A DNA stretch of 64,000 nt from Lewinellaceae bacterium (GCA_020636375.1 JACJXZ010000001.1:186001-250000), one strand, 5' to 3'. Positions 18,239-26,947 are shown, numbered from the stretch's first letter. A program made the numbers and translations. The notes: a model not told the origin generated them from the sequence alone.

Positions 18239-18901
18239 TCAGGGCATCTTCGCCTTAATGCCATCCAGGATATTTTGCAGGCTGACGCCGATAAAATTGG
18301 GCAGTACGTAGTGGGCGTGGCTGAGGTTCTCCTCGCTGCCGACACCGACGGCGAGAAAACCGCCGGCCAGGGCCGCGTCGACGCCCTTTTCGGCATCTTC
18401 GAACACGATGCACTCCCCGGAGGGCAGCCCCATGGCCCGGGCGCCCATTTCGAACACCTGCGGGTCGGGTTTGCTCCGGGTGATCCGGTTGCCGTCGATG
18501 ACCGCTTCAAAGCGGGGCGTCAGGCCTATCTGGCTCAGGATGGTCGACGCATTTTTACTGCTGGACCCCACCGCCATGCGGATGCCGAGGCCCTCCAGGT
18601 GGTCCAGAAAGGGGACGACGCCTTCCAGGATTTCTTCCGGGCCCATCTTCAGGATGTATTCCCGGTACCAGCCATTTTTCAGGTCTGTCAGCGCCAGTTT
18701 CTCCGCTTCCGTCTTTTCCACCCCACCCCATTGCAGGATGAGGTTGAGCGATTCCATGCGGCTTACGCCCTTCAGTTTCTCATTCTCTTCTTCTGAAAAA
18801 TCGAACCCCAGGCTGTTGGCCAGGCGGCGCCAGGCGATGAAGTGGTATTTGGCGGTATCTACAATAACGCCGTCAAGGTCAAAAATACATGCTTTTACCA
18901 T
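18239..18901 (-). CDS. pgmB: beta-phosphoglucomutase
   Basis: 220 residues from ATG 18901 (MVKACIFDLDGVIVDTAKYH); the frame is open further upstream but has no family similarity there. HAD superfamily: nucleophile Asp8 and acid/base Asp10 in FDLDGV, cap-domain segment EENEKLKGVSRMESL, motif II (VGSSSKNAS), and motif III/IV (KPDPQVFEMGA, CIVFEDAEKGVDAA). It turns beta-glucose 1-phosphate into glucose 6-phosphate. The pairing with the GH65 gene 44 bases downstream is the classic maltose-phosphorylase arrangement. Confidence 0.95.
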   Translation of the reverse strand: MVKACIFDLDGVIVDTAKYHFIAWRRLANSLGFDFSEEENEKLKGVSRMESLNLILQWGGVEKTEAEKLALTDLKNGWYREYILKMGPEEILEGVVPFLDHLEGLGIRMAVGSSSKNASTILSQIGLTPRFEAVIDGNRITRSKPDPQVFEMGARAMGLPSGECIVFEDAEKGVDAALAGGFLAVGVGSEENLSHAHYVLPNFIGVSLQNILDGIKAKMP

Positions 18902-19029
18902 TGGGAGCCTTATTTTTTTGCCGTGCCGGGGTTGCCTGGGCCGTATGCACGGCGTTCGGCAGCTGCCCGGCAGTTTGGAGTAATTTGGGACAGGGATATG
19001 TGCTTGCCCGTCAAAAAGCAAAGAACGGT

Positions 19030-19061
19030 CAAAGATAAGACAAGATGGACGGGATTTGCAA
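19030..19061 (-). promoter_or_regulatory. candidate promoter of the pgmB-GH65 operon
   Basis: Read on the minus strand, TTG at about 19059-19061 is followed after 21 bases by TATCTTTG (19037-19030), matching the Bacteroidota -33/-7 pattern with near-ideal spacing. The pgmB ATG is about 130 bases further on. Confidence 0.55.
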
Positions 19062-19433
19062 GAATTGGCGGCAGGAATGGAAGGGTTGAAGACAGGATGG
19101 GCAGGTGAAGAGGTTTGACAGGATTAACAAGATGTACAGGTGGCTTTTTTCGCCTTGCAGGCCACAAAAATAAAATTGCCAAAATTTCACCTCTCATGCC
19201 CGAGGGGAGTATACCAGCAGGAAAATTGCATTGGAAAAATACTAATATGCGTTTGCGTTGCGTTAAAAAAAAGTTTTCTCCCCGGTTAAACCTTATTCCT
19301 GTATAGAAGTCCAACCTGACAAATTGGAAAAGAGCCCCCACTCTGTTTTCAATTCCAAACATGCTCTAATGACAAGCGTGCCTGCCGTCAGGCATTCACC
19401 TTTTCTAATTTTCATCCTAAAAACCTGTTAGCT
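19062..19433. other. intergenic region upstream of the DUF1800 gene
   Basis: This 372-base stretch holds low-complexity GACAGGAT/AACAAGATGTACAGG words (19088-19141), related to those at 3012-3109. An AT-rich part with TTGCGTTGCG and an A-run (19252-19273) probably includes the promoter of the DUF1800 gene. No gene, RNA structure or exact promoter box was convincing. Confidence 0.4.
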
Positions 19434-21089
19434 ATGGACAGAAGAGCTACCATTGCCACCCTGCTCGGGAGAAGGCCGGCCGCAGCGGACGCCGCCCCTT
19501 TTCTGGTGAATTCGGGTTTGGAGCCCTACAGCGGCCCATGGGGTTATGAGCAAGCCGCTCACCTCCTCCGGCGTTGTATGTACGGCCCTGCCTACGAACA
19601 GATCAAAACAGCGGCCAGCGCCGGGCTGGAAGCAACCATCGGGCAACTGTTTTCTTCCCTGCCTTTGCCGGAACCGCCCCTCAACCACTCTTTCCAGGAT
19701 GACCCTATGGTGCCGGTAGGGCAAACCTGGGTCGATGCGCCCTATTACGACAACGTCAATGCCCGGGGATACCGGAGACAGAGCCTGCGCGCCTGGACCA
19801 TGGAGCTGCTGCTCACGGAGGGCGTATCCATCCGGGAAAAACTCACTTTGTTCTGGCACAACCATTTTGCCGTCAGCAACATCAACGACGCCAAGTTTTT
19901 GTACCGGCACATCACGCTGCTGCGCCGGCACGCCTGGGGCAATTTCCGGGAACTGGTCAAAGAAGTGACGATCGACCCGGCGATGCTGCGGTTCCTCAAC
20001 GGCAACCAGAATACCAAAAATGCCCCCAACGAGAATTTCGCCCGGGAGTTGCTGGAGCTCTTCACCATCGGCAAGGGCCCTCTGGCCGATTCCGGCGATT
20101 ATACTAATTATACCGAGGACGACATCCGGGAGATGGCCCGGGTGCTGACCGGCTGGCGGGATGTGGGCTTTTTCAGCACAAATCCGGATGTGCCGGTGGG
20201 TTCCACTTATCTGCCCTTCCGGCATGACACGAGTTCCAAACAGCTCTCTCACCGTTTCGACAACATCGTCATCGACAATATGGAAGACCAGGAGTACGCC
20301 CGCCTGATTGACATCATATTCCAAAAAGACGAAGTGGCCCGGTTCATCTGCCGCAAGCTCTACCGCTGGTTCATCTACTACGTCATCGACGACAATGCCG
20401 AAGAGCAGGTCATCCGGCCCATGGCGCAGCTGCTGATCGACAACGATTATGAGATACGCCCCGCTTTGGAGGCCCTGCTGCGCAGCGCCCATTTTTTTGA
20501 CATGCTTAACGTCGGACCCATGATCAAAAACCCGCTGGACTTTGTCATGTCCTCCATCAAACCGTTCCAGGTGGAATTCCCCCAGGGGTTACAACCCCGC
20601 TACAACGGTTACCTGCGCCTGTTTTCCAGCACGGTCCTGCAACAAATGGAATACTACAACCCGCCCCAGGTAGCCGGCTGGAAGGCCTACTACCAGGAGC
20701 CACAGTACTACCGCACCTGGGTCAACGCCGCCACCCTGCCGGTGCGCATGCTGGTGACCGACACCATAGCCGTCAATGGATTTGCGGCAGGCGACTTCCG
20801 CATCCGCATCGACCCGCTGGCTTTCGTCACCACCATCGACAACCCGAACGACCCGAACGCCCTGATCGACGAGTTTGTGCAAATCCTCTTCCCGCAGCCC
20901 ATCACCGACGATCAAAAGGCGGCGCTCAAGGAAGTTCTCATCCCCGGCCTGCCGGATTTTGAATGGACGGTGGAGTACAACCTCTACCTCGCCAACCCGG
21001 ACGACGAGGAACTGGCCGAAGCTGTGGCCACCAAGCTGCGGCAATTGCTGCAGGCCATGCTGAGCATGCCGGAGTTTTACCTTAGCTGA
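19434..21089 (+). CDS. DUF1800 family protein
   Basis: 551 residues, matching the DUF1800 family. It has an early heme-/metal-independent helical motif (EQAAHLLRRCMYGPAYEQI), LTLFWHNHFAVSN (about 140-152), the family hallmark NENFARELLELFTIG (about 200-214) and DDIREMARVLTGWRD. The C-terminal half contains NPPQVAGWKAYYQEP. Biochemical function is unknown in general. It is nearly always next to a DUF1501 gene, as here (118 bases before the MKRRKF start), which suggests that the two products act together in the envelope or outside the cell. Confidence 0.93.
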   Translation: MDRRATIATLLGRRPAAADAAPFLVNSGLEPYSGPWGYEQAAHLLRRCMYGPAYEQIKTAASAGLEATIGQLFSSLPLPEPPLNHSFQDDPMVPVGQTWVDAPYYDNVNARGYRRQSLRAWTMELLLTEGVSIREKLTLFWHNHFAVSNINDAKFLYRHITLLRRHAWGNFRELVKEVTIDPAMLRFLNGNQNTKNAPNENFARELLELFTIGKGPLADSGDYTNYTEDDIREMARVLTGWRDVGFFSTNPDVPVGSTYLPFRHDTSSKQLSHRFDNIVIDNMEDQEYARLIDIIFQKDEVARFICRKLYRWFIYYVIDDNAEEQVIRPMAQLLIDNDYEIRPALEALLRSAHFFDMLNVGPMIKNPLDFVMSSIKPFQVEFPQGLQPRYNGYLRLFSSTVLQQMEYYNPPQVAGWKAYYQEPQYYRTWVNAATLPVRMLVTDTIAVNGFAAGDFRIRIDPLAFVTTIDNPNDPNALIDEFVQILFPQPITDDQKAALKEVLIPGLPDFEWTVEYNLYLANPDDEELAEAVATKLRQLLQAMLSMPEFYLS

Positions 21090-21157
21090 GGAAGGAGTGA
21101 AGGAGTGAAGGAGTGAATGAGTGAATGAGTGAATGAGTGAATGAGTGAAGGAGTGAA
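21090..21157. repeat. period-8 microsatellite GAGTGAAT/GAGTGAAG
   Basis: Eight or nine consecutive units of GAGTGAA(T/G) start directly after the DUF1800 stop codon. Related arrays occur at 56232-56302, 56358-56392 (inverted) and 58621-58679. Confidence 0.9.
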
Positions 21158-21206
21158 TATTCCGGAAATTAAATCTAACATCCAAGACTTTTCAACCTTT
21201 CCCAAT

Positions 21207-22766
21207 ATGAAAAGAAGAAAATTCCTGAAAGCCGCCGGAACGGCCATGAGCCTCCCCATATTTTTAAATGGATTCCGCCTTTCAGCCATGCCCCGCCGCT
21301 CGCTGTTCAGCAACCTGAACATGGACAATGACCGGGTGCTGGTCATCATACAGCTCAACGGCGGCAACGACGGGCTGAACATGCTCATCCCGCTCGACCA
21401 GTACGACAGCCTGGCCAACGCCCGCCTCAACATCATCATTCCGGAAGTGGAAATCCTGAATATGACCAACACGCTGGGTTTCCACCCGCAGATGGCCGGC
21501 GTGCTCGACCTGTACAACAACGCCAGGCTCAACATCATCCAAAGCGTCGGTTATCCCGAACAGAACCGGTCGCACTTCCGGTCGACGGACATCTGGACCA
21601 GCGGCTCGCCCGCCGAAGAAAGCTGGACGACGGGATGGCTGGGCCGCTATTTCGAAAGCAGCCACGCCGATTTCCCGGACGGTTATCCCAACGAGGAATA
21701 CCCCCATCCCTTTGCCATCACCATGGGCAGCATCGTTTCGGAGACCTGCCAGGGCACGGCTGCCAACTTCAGCATGACCCTCAACGACCCCTTCTCGCTG
21801 GCGCCGCTGACCCAGGGCGCGCCGGGAGACGTTCCGGAAACGCCTTACGGCGAAGAGCTGGAATTCCTGCGCACCACCATCGCCCAGTCGAACGCTTATG
21901 CAGAAAGCGTTACCGCAGCCGCCGAAAGCGGAGCAAACCGGGTGAATTATCCGGAAGGCAACCGCCTGGGCGAGCAGCTGAAAAACGTGGCCCTGCTGGT
22001 CTCGGGTGGCTTACAAACCAAAGTATATGTGGTCAGCATCGGCGGTTTCGACACCCATGCCAACCAGGTCGAAGCCGGCAAGCCCCTGGTAGGCGAACAC
22101 AGTACCCTGCTCAAAGACCTGTCGGAGGCCATCGCCGCCTTCCAGGCCGACCTGCAGGCCCAGAGCCTGGAGCAGCGGGTAGTGGGTTTGACCTTTTCCG
22201 AATTCGGCCGGCAAATCCGCTCCAACGACAGCTATGGCACCGACCACGGCTCGGCAGCGCCCCTGATGGTCTTCGGCCCTTGTGTCAACCCCGGCGTGCT
22301 GGGCGACAACCCGGAAATTCCGGACCAGGTGGAGCCGCAGGCGGGCGTACCCATGCAGTTCGACTTCCGCGACGTATACGGTTCGGTGCTGATGGATTGG
22401 TTCGAAGTGGAGGAAGAGCAGATCAAAAGCCTGTTGCACGAAGATTTCCAGTATCTGCCGGTCCTGCAGCCCTGCAGCGCCGTCAACGCCCAGGAGGCTC
22501 AAAGCTTCGAACAAGAGGTCGAGGTGAGCAGCTTTCCCAATCCGTTCCGCAACTGGGCCACGATCCGGTTCCGGTCGGAGGGCGAATGGGTGAAGCTGAG
22601 CATTTACAACAGCCTGGGCAACGAAATCCGGGTGCTGGCCAACCGGCGGCTGCCGGCGGGGCAGCATGAGGTGCGGTTCGACGCCCATGGGCTGCCGGCG
22701 GGGAACTATTACTTCCGGCTGCAACTGGACGGGCGGCAGAAGACGAAGAGGATGGTGAAGGTTTAG
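21207..22766 (+). CDS. DUF1501 family secreted protein with Tat-like signal and T9SS sorting domain
   Basis: 519 residues from ATG 21207, which begins MKRRKFLKAAGTAMSLPIFL; the frame upstream runs into the microsatellite and is not coding. The sulfatase/phosphatase-like DUF1501 fold shows QLNGGNDGLNMLIPLDQYD (about 46-64), NRSHFRSTDIW, GGFDTHANQ and TFSEFGRQIRSNDSYGTDHG. The C-terminal ~80 residues (SSFPNPFRNWATIRF ... LPAGNYYFRLQLDG ... KRMVKV) are a T9SS type A domain. Partner of the DUF1800 protein. Substrate unknown. Confidence 0.93.
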   Translation: MKRRKFLKAAGTAMSLPIFLNGFRLSAMPRRSLFSNLNMDNDRVLVIIQLNGGNDGLNMLIPLDQYDSLANARLNIIIPEVEILNMTNTLGFHPQMAGVLDLYNNARLNIIQSVGYPEQNRSHFRSTDIWTSGSPAEESWTTGWLGRYFESSHADFPDGYPNEEYPHPFAITMGSIVSETCQGTAANFSMTLNDPFSLAPLTQGAPGDVPETPYGEELEFLRTTIAQSNAYAESVTAAAESGANRVNYPEGNRLGEQLKNVALLVSGGLQTKVYVVSIGGFDTHANQVEAGKPLVGEHSTLLKDLSEAIAAFQADLQAQSLEQRVVGLTFSEFGRQIRSNDSYGTDHGSAAPLMVFGPCVNPGVLGDNPEIPDQVEPQAGVPMQFDFRDVYGSVLMDWFEVEEEQIKSLLHEDFQYLPVLQPCSAVNAQEAQSFEQEVEVSSFPNPFRNWATIRFRSEGEWVKLSIYNSLGNEIRVLANRRLPAGQHEVRFDAHGLPAGNYYFRLQLDGRQKTKRMVKV

Positions 22767-22777
22767 CTTTTGGAGTA

Positions 22778-22815
22778 ATTGCCCCGGCTTCATAACAAAG
22801 CTGGGGCAATTTTTT
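22778..22815 (+). terminator. rho-independent terminator after the DUF1501 gene
   Basis: The 12-13 bp stem ATTGCCCCGGCTT (22778-22790) / AAGCTGGGGCAAT (22798-22810), with one G-U pair, is followed by TTTTT, 11 bases after the stop codon. Confidence 0.92.
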
Positions 22816-22870
22816 GCATCTTGGTTTGAAAAATCAGCAGAACAGGACGATCCTAATGCTCAATTTGAGT

Positions 22871-22991
22871 TAGGGCTTGCAAAACAATAAGTACTCCATT
22901 TAGACTCGTTCTTTTGCGCGCTAACTGCGTTGCCAAGCCTCGCCGTAGCTCCGGCTATGCCTGCGTTTGGCGCCTTGTTAGCACACAAAAT
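22871..22991. repeat. large imperfect palindromic repeat element, copy 2 (right end incomplete)
   Basis: Shares with 15069-15255 the left end (AGGGCTTGCAAAACAATAA), CTCGTTCTTTTGCGCGCT, GTTGCCAAGCCTCGCCGTAG and GGCTATGCCTGCGTTTGGCG. The inner arm is GCTAAC/GTTAGC here against GCTGGC/GCCAGC in copy 1, so pairing is kept. The right outer arm is missing; the element stops 12 bases before the kbl stop codon region. Confidence 0.75.
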
Positions 22992-23003
22992 AGGGCTTCT
23001 TAA

Positions 23004-24194
23004 CTATTTCAACACCCCCAATTCTTTTCCCACTTTGGCAAACGCCGCGATCGCCTTATCCAGATGCTCCCGCTCATGGCCGGCGCTGATCTGCGTGCGG
23101 ATGCGGGCTTTGCCCTTAGGCACCACCGGGTAGAAGAAGCCGATGACGTAGATGCCTTCGTCCAGCAGGCGGTTGGCAACGTGCTGGGACAGCTTGGCGT
23201 CGTAGAGCATGATCGGCACGATGGGGGTTTCTCCCGGAAGGATATCGAAGCCGGCTGCCGTCATCTTCTCCCGGAAATATTTGGTGTTGGCCTCCAGTTT
23301 GTCCCGCAGGTGGGTGCTGGCGCTCAGCAGGTCCACCACCTTGATGGAAGCGCCCACGATGGCCGGGGCCAGGGTATTGGAGAACAGATACGGGCGGGAG
23401 CGCTGCCGCAGCATATCGACAATTTCCTTTTTGGTAGCCGTGAAGCCGCCGGAAGCGCCGCCCATAGCCTTGCCGAAGGTGCCGGTGATGATGTCTACCC
23501 TTCCCATGACGTTGTGGAATTCGTGGGTGCCGCGGCCGGTTTTGCCGATGAAGCCGGTAGCGTGGCAGTCGTCGACCATAACCATAGCGTCGTACTTTTC
23601 GGCCAGATCGCAGATTTTATCCAGCCTGGCAATGTCCCCATCCATAGAGAAAACGCCGTCGGTGGCGATCATCCGCCGGCGGGCGCTTTGGGCTTCTTTC
23701 AGCTGGGTTTCCAGGTCGGCCATGTCGCTGTGTTTGTAGCGGTAGCGCTGGGCTTTGCAGAGGCGGACGCCGTCGATGATGGAAGCGTGGTTGAGCTCGT
23801 CGGAAATGATGGCATCCTCGGCACCCAGCAGGGGTTCGAACAGGCCGCCGTTGGCGTCGAAGGCGGCGGCGTAGAGGATGGCGTCTTCCATGCCCAGGAA
23901 TCCTGCGATCTTCCGCTCCAGGTCCTTGTGGATATCCTGGGTGCCGCAGATGAAGCGGACCGACGACATGCCGAAGCCGTGGGTGTCGATGGCTTCCTTG
24001 GCGGCTTTGATCACATCCGGGTGGGAAGACAGCCCCAGGTAGTTGTTGGCGCAGAAGTTGAGCACTTCGCCCGTGCTTTGGGTTTTAATCCTGGCGGACT
24101 GGGGGGTGGTAATGATGCGCTCTTCCTTATACAGGCCCTGTTCGCGGATTTCCTGTAGTTCTTTTTCGAGTGCTGGCTCTACGGTTTTGTACAT
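23004..24194 (-). CDS. kbl: glycine C-acetyltransferase (2-amino-3-ketobutyrate CoA ligase)
   Basis: 396 residues. A PLP-dependent alpha-oxoamine synthase that cleaves 2-amino-3-oxobutyrate with CoA to glycine and acetyl-CoA, the second step of threonine breakdown. Visible features: FCANNYLGLSSHP (47-59), GMSSVRFICGTQDIHKDLE (75-93), DDCHATGFIG with the PLP-nitrogen Asp (about 208) and the Schiff-base Lys242 in TGTFGKAMGG (E. coli Lys244). The SDR threonine dehydrogenase lies two genes upstream on the same strand. Confidence 0.96.
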   Translation of the reverse strand: MYKTVEPALEKELQEIREQGLYKEERIITTPQSARIKTQSTGEVLNFCANNYLGLSSHPDVIKAAKEAIDTHGFGMSSVRFICGTQDIHKDLERKIAGFLGMEDAILYAAAFDANGGLFEPLLGAEDAIISDELNHASIIDGVRLCKAQRYRYKHSDMADLETQLKEAQSARRRMIATDGVFSMDGDIARLDKICDLAEKYDAMVMVDDCHATGFIGKTGRGTHEFHNVMGRVDIITGTFGKAMGGASGGFTATKKEIVDMLRQRSRPYLFSNTLAPAIVGASIKVVDLLSASTHLRDKLEANTKYFREKMTAAGFDILPGETPIVPIMLYDAKLSQHVANRLLDEGIYVIGFFYPVVPKGKARIRTQISAGHEREHLDKAIAAFAKVGKELGVLK

Positions 24195-24290
24195 GAGTAT
24201 TTTTGTTTAATTTTTTATTGCTTTTACTAGCCACAAAGGCTCTAAGGCACGAAGAAACACGAAGCCCTGGATAATATTGTGTTCAAAAAT

Positions 24291-24335
24291 CGAGTTCAAC
24301 CTGGCCGGAACTCGACGGAAACCCGGCAGGTTGAA
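24291..24335 (-). promoter_or_regulatory. two mutually exclusive hairpins between the Gfo/Idh gene and kbl
   Basis: On the minus-strand transcript, 11 bases after the Gfo/Idh stop, a 13-bp hairpin can form (TTCAACCTGCCGG with CCGGCCAGGTTGAA, one bulged C). It overlaps an alternative 7-bp hairpin, CGAGTTC/GAACTCG, that is followed directly by ATTTTTG. The second looks like an intrinsic terminator and the first would block it. It could be a plain Gfo/Idh terminator or an attenuator before kbl. Confidence 0.5.
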
Positions 24336-24346
24336 GCATTGCTGAT

Positions 24347-25447
24347 TCATTCCAACACAATAGTTTTTCCATCCTTTGCCGAATGTTTCGCCGCTTCCAG
24401 GATTTCCATGACGATCATATTGTTTTCCAGGGAGGAAAGATCGTAAGCCGGAATTGTTAATTCCCCTCTTACCGCCGCAGCCAGGAAGGCGAAGGGATCA
24501 TAATAAGCGCCCTCCAGGGCCTCGGCTTGCTGGTTAAACGGCCCTTCTTTTTCGTTCAACAGCACGTCCATATTTGCCCGGTCCCGGTTGATGATGTAGC
24601 CGGTTGTGCCGTATATTTCCAAATCCTTTCGGTTGTAAGGCCAGTTCCAGGAAGCCTGGATAATGGCCTGGGCATCGGAATAGGCCAGGATGATGGTAGC
24701 CTCGTCCTCTACTTCAGGATAGATATCCGGTTTGATCTGCTGGGTGACGCAGGTTACCGAAAGCGGCCGCTGCCCGTCCATCAGCCAGGTAGCCAGGTTG
24801 GCGCCATAGCAGCCGAAATCGGTGAGGGCCCCTCCCCCGTTGCGTTCCGGGTCAGTGAGCCATTCCAGAAATTCCTGGTTGACGCCGATCTCCTTCGGGC
24901 CGGGGTGGCCGTCGTGGACGACGATCTTGCGTATTGGCCCAACCTTGCCGGCTTCAACCATGGCTTTGGCGGCGTGATTGCTGCCGTACCAGCTTGTCTC
25001 GTAGTTGGTGAGCAGCAGTATACCGTGCGCTTTGGCCAGAGATGCCATTTTCTGCGCATGTCCCAGGCTGACAGCCAGGGGCTTTTCCACCATGACGTGA
25101 ACGCCACGAGGGGCGCATTGCTCTACGACTTCGAGATGGCCGTAGATGGTATTAAAAGCGGTAACCGCTTCCGGTCGGGTTGCCTCCAGCATTTCCTCAA
25201 TAGAATCGTACACAATATCCATGCTGAAGCCATGCTGCTGAGCATAGCGCCGGGCCAGTTCGCGGTTGGGCTCGGCAATGCCCACGATCTCTATATCGCC
25301 TCGTTCCTCCCGCCCCAGTATCCAATGGACATGGGTATGAACGAGGCCAGCTACGCCTACCTTTAAAGGAGGTGTTTCTTCTACCTGCGCCTTTGCGGGC
25401 AAAAGCGCGGCAAAAAAGAGGCACATCAGGAAAAGGGGTGGCTTCAT
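24347..25447 (-). CDS. Gfo/Idh/MocA family oxidoreductase with signal peptide
   Basis: 366 residues. A clear signal peptide (MKPPLFLMCLFFAALLPAKA, cut near AQ) precedes a Rossmann NAD(P) domain (LKVGVAGLVHTHVHWILG, VGIAEPNRELARRYA) with the EKPLAVS motif carrying the catalytic-lysine EKP (about residues 141-143). The C-terminal alpha/beta domain follows (DFGCYGANLATWLMDG). Several Bacteroidota Gfo/Idh proteins are periplasmic and act on sugars with tightly held cofactor. The gene starts 12 bases after the threonine dehydrogenase and precedes kbl. Substrate unknown. Confidence 0.88.
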   Translation of the reverse strand: MKPPLFLMCLFFAALLPAKAQVEETPPLKVGVAGLVHTHVHWILGREERGDIEIVGIAEPNRELARRYAQQHGFSMDIVYDSIEEMLEATRPEAVTAFNTIYGHLEVVEQCAPRGVHVMVEKPLAVSLGHAQKMASLAKAHGILLLTNYETSWYGSNHAAKAMVEAGKVGPIRKIVVHDGHPGPKEIGVNQEFLEWLTDPERNGGGALTDFGCYGANLATWLMDGQRPLSVTCVTQQIKPDIYPEVEDEATIILAYSDAQAIIQASWNWPYNRKDLEIYGTTGYIINRDRANMDVLLNEKEGPFNQQAEALEGAYYDPFAFLAAAVRGELTIPAYDLSSLENNMIVMEILEAAKHSAKDGKTIVLE

Positions 25448-25459
25448 GCGATCGGCGGT

Positions 25460-26413
25460 TTAAGAAACGGAAGCCGCATAGTACTCCCGGAGGTGTTCCA
25501 GCATGTCGGCGGTTATCTCGGCGAGGCCGTACCGGGGTTCCCATCCCCAGTGTTCGCGGGCGTAGCTGTCGTCGATGCTCTCCGGCCAGGAGGCGGCGAT
25601 CTGCTGGCGGAAATCCGGTTTGTAAGTAACCTGAAAGCCTGGGATGTGTTTTTGTATTTCACGGGCTATCTCCGCCGGGGTGAAATTAGTGCCCGCCAGG
25701 TTATAGCTGGAACGGATTTTTACCGCTTCGGCAGGGGCCTCCATCAATTCCAGGGTAGCGCGGATGGCGTCCGGCATGTACATCATAGGCAGGCGGGAAT
25801 CCGGTTCGAGGAAGCACTGGAAGGTTTCCCCTTTTACGGCGTAATGGAAAATCTCCACGGCGTAGTCGGTCGTGCCTCCGCCGGGCAGCGACTCATACCC
25901 GATAATGCCGGGGTAGCGCACGGAGCGCACGTCCACGCCGTATTTTTGATGATAATACTGGCACCAGTTCTCGCCGGCCACTTTGCTGATCCCGTAGACG
26001 GTTTCCGGTTGGAGGACGGCATACTGGGGCGTATTCACCCTGGGCGTCATGCCTCCGAAAACGGCAATAGAACTGGGAAAGAATACCCGGAGGCCGTGGT
26101 CTTTTGCCGCTTCCAGGATGTTGAACAAGCCGGCCATGTTGATCTCCCAGGCCCACTTGGGGTTCTGTTCTCCTTTGGCGGACAGGATGGCCGCCAGGTG
26201 ATAGATCTGGCGGACTCCATAATTTGCGATGAGGGCCGACAGCCTTTCTTTATCCAGCACGTCGAGTTCTTCGAACAGGATGTTGTTGCTGCCCGCCTGC
26301 CGGATATCGGTCGACAATACGGCGGAGGCGCCGTAGCGGCGCCGGAGTTCTGCGGTGAGCACGGTGCCAATCTGTCCGTTGGCGCCGGTTACGAGGATGG
26401 TTCCGGTTTCCAT
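25460..26413 (-). CDS. tdh: L-threonine 3-dehydrogenase, SDR/epimerase type
   Basis: 317 residues of the extended SDR family used by Bacteroidota and trypanosomes as threonine dehydrogenase, unrelated to the zinc-dependent E. coli Tdh. The NAD-binding GANGQIG is at residues 10-16, the catalytic Tyr140 and Lys144 are in ETVYGISKVAGENW, and the family-typical SVRYPGIIGYESLPGGGTTDYAVEIF follows. It oxidises threonine to 2-amino-3-ketobutyrate, the substrate of the kbl product. UDP-sugar epimerase is the alternative, but the GGGTTDYAVEIF segment argues for Tdh. Confidence 0.9.
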   Translation of the reverse strand: METGTILVTGANGQIGTVLTAELRRRYGASAVLSTDIRQAGSNNILFEELDVLDKERLSALIANYGVRQIYHLAAILSAKGEQNPKWAWEINMAGLFNILEAAKDHGLRVFFPSSIAVFGGMTPRVNTPQYAVLQPETVYGISKVAGENWCQYYHQKYGVDVRSVRYPGIIGYESLPGGGTTDYAVEIFHYAVKGETFQCFLEPDSRLPMMYMPDAIRATLELMEAPAEAVKIRSSYNLAGTNFTPAEIAREIQKHIPGFQVTYKPDFRQQIAASWPESIDDSYAREHWGWEPRYGLAEITADMLEHLREYYAASVS

Positions 26414-26485
26414 AATCTGGTCAGAGCTTGTTTTGTTCTGTAAACAATAGGCCGAAGGCTACAGTTTGCCGGAGCGCCCGAAGTT

Positions 26486-26947
26486 TCAGGTAAAATCCGG
26501 CACGGCCTTCAGGTATTCATACGTGTGGTTGTCATAGTTTATGCCACAACAATAGCTTTCGATGCCGTTGGTGACGAGCAGGTACCGGACCTTCAGTTCC
26601 ATATTGTACCAGGCTGCCTGTTCGAACACTTCATTGGTAATGGGGACATGGGGCGCTTTGCATTCCACCAGCAGATAGGGCATGACATCCATATCGTAAA
26701 CCAGGAGGTCAAACCGTTTCTGCAGGGAGTTGAATTTAAAGCCACGTTCCAGGTTGATCCGGTTCCGGTTGTATTGTTTTTCCTCCAAAAGATAGAGGAT
26801 GACCAGTTGCCGGACAAGTTCTTCGGGCTGGAGGGCCAGCCATTTTTTCCGGATAGCGTCGAAAATAAAGCGCTTGCCGCCTTCCCGCTTCACCTTCAAT
26901 GAATCCTTGAACCGCATCAAGCCCAGCTCTATGTTCATGATTTTCAT
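26486..26947 (-). CDS. orphan HsdR N-terminal (PD-(D/E)XK nuclease-like) domain protein
   Basis: 153 residues matching the HSDR_N_2 group of stand-alone type I restriction endonuclease N-terminal domains. The nuclease core shows RFDLLVYDMD (Asp80) and YLLVECKAP (Glu95, Lys97), the D...ExK catalytic set. No methylase, specificity or helicase gene is nearby, so it is not a restriction system. Its ATG overlaps the stop of the DUF1028 gene (ATGA), which implies translational coupling. The role of these orphans is unknown. Confidence 0.85.
   Translation of the reverse strand: MKIMNIELGLMRFKDSLKVKREGGKRFIFDAIRKKWLALQPEELVRQLVILYLLEEKQYNRNRINLERGFKFNSLQKRFDLLVYDMDVMPYLLVECKAPHVPITNEVFEQAAWYNMELKVRYLLVTNGIESYCCGINYDNHTYEYLKAVPDFT

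Noticed and set aside
21090..21157. Possible CRISPR array
   Set aside because: Units are 8 bases and contiguous with no spacers; no cas genes in the window. The same holds for the arrays at 56232, 58621 and 61094.
26486..26947. A restriction-modification system
   Set aside because: Only an HsdR N-terminal domain is present. No helicase, methylase or specificity subunit is nearby.
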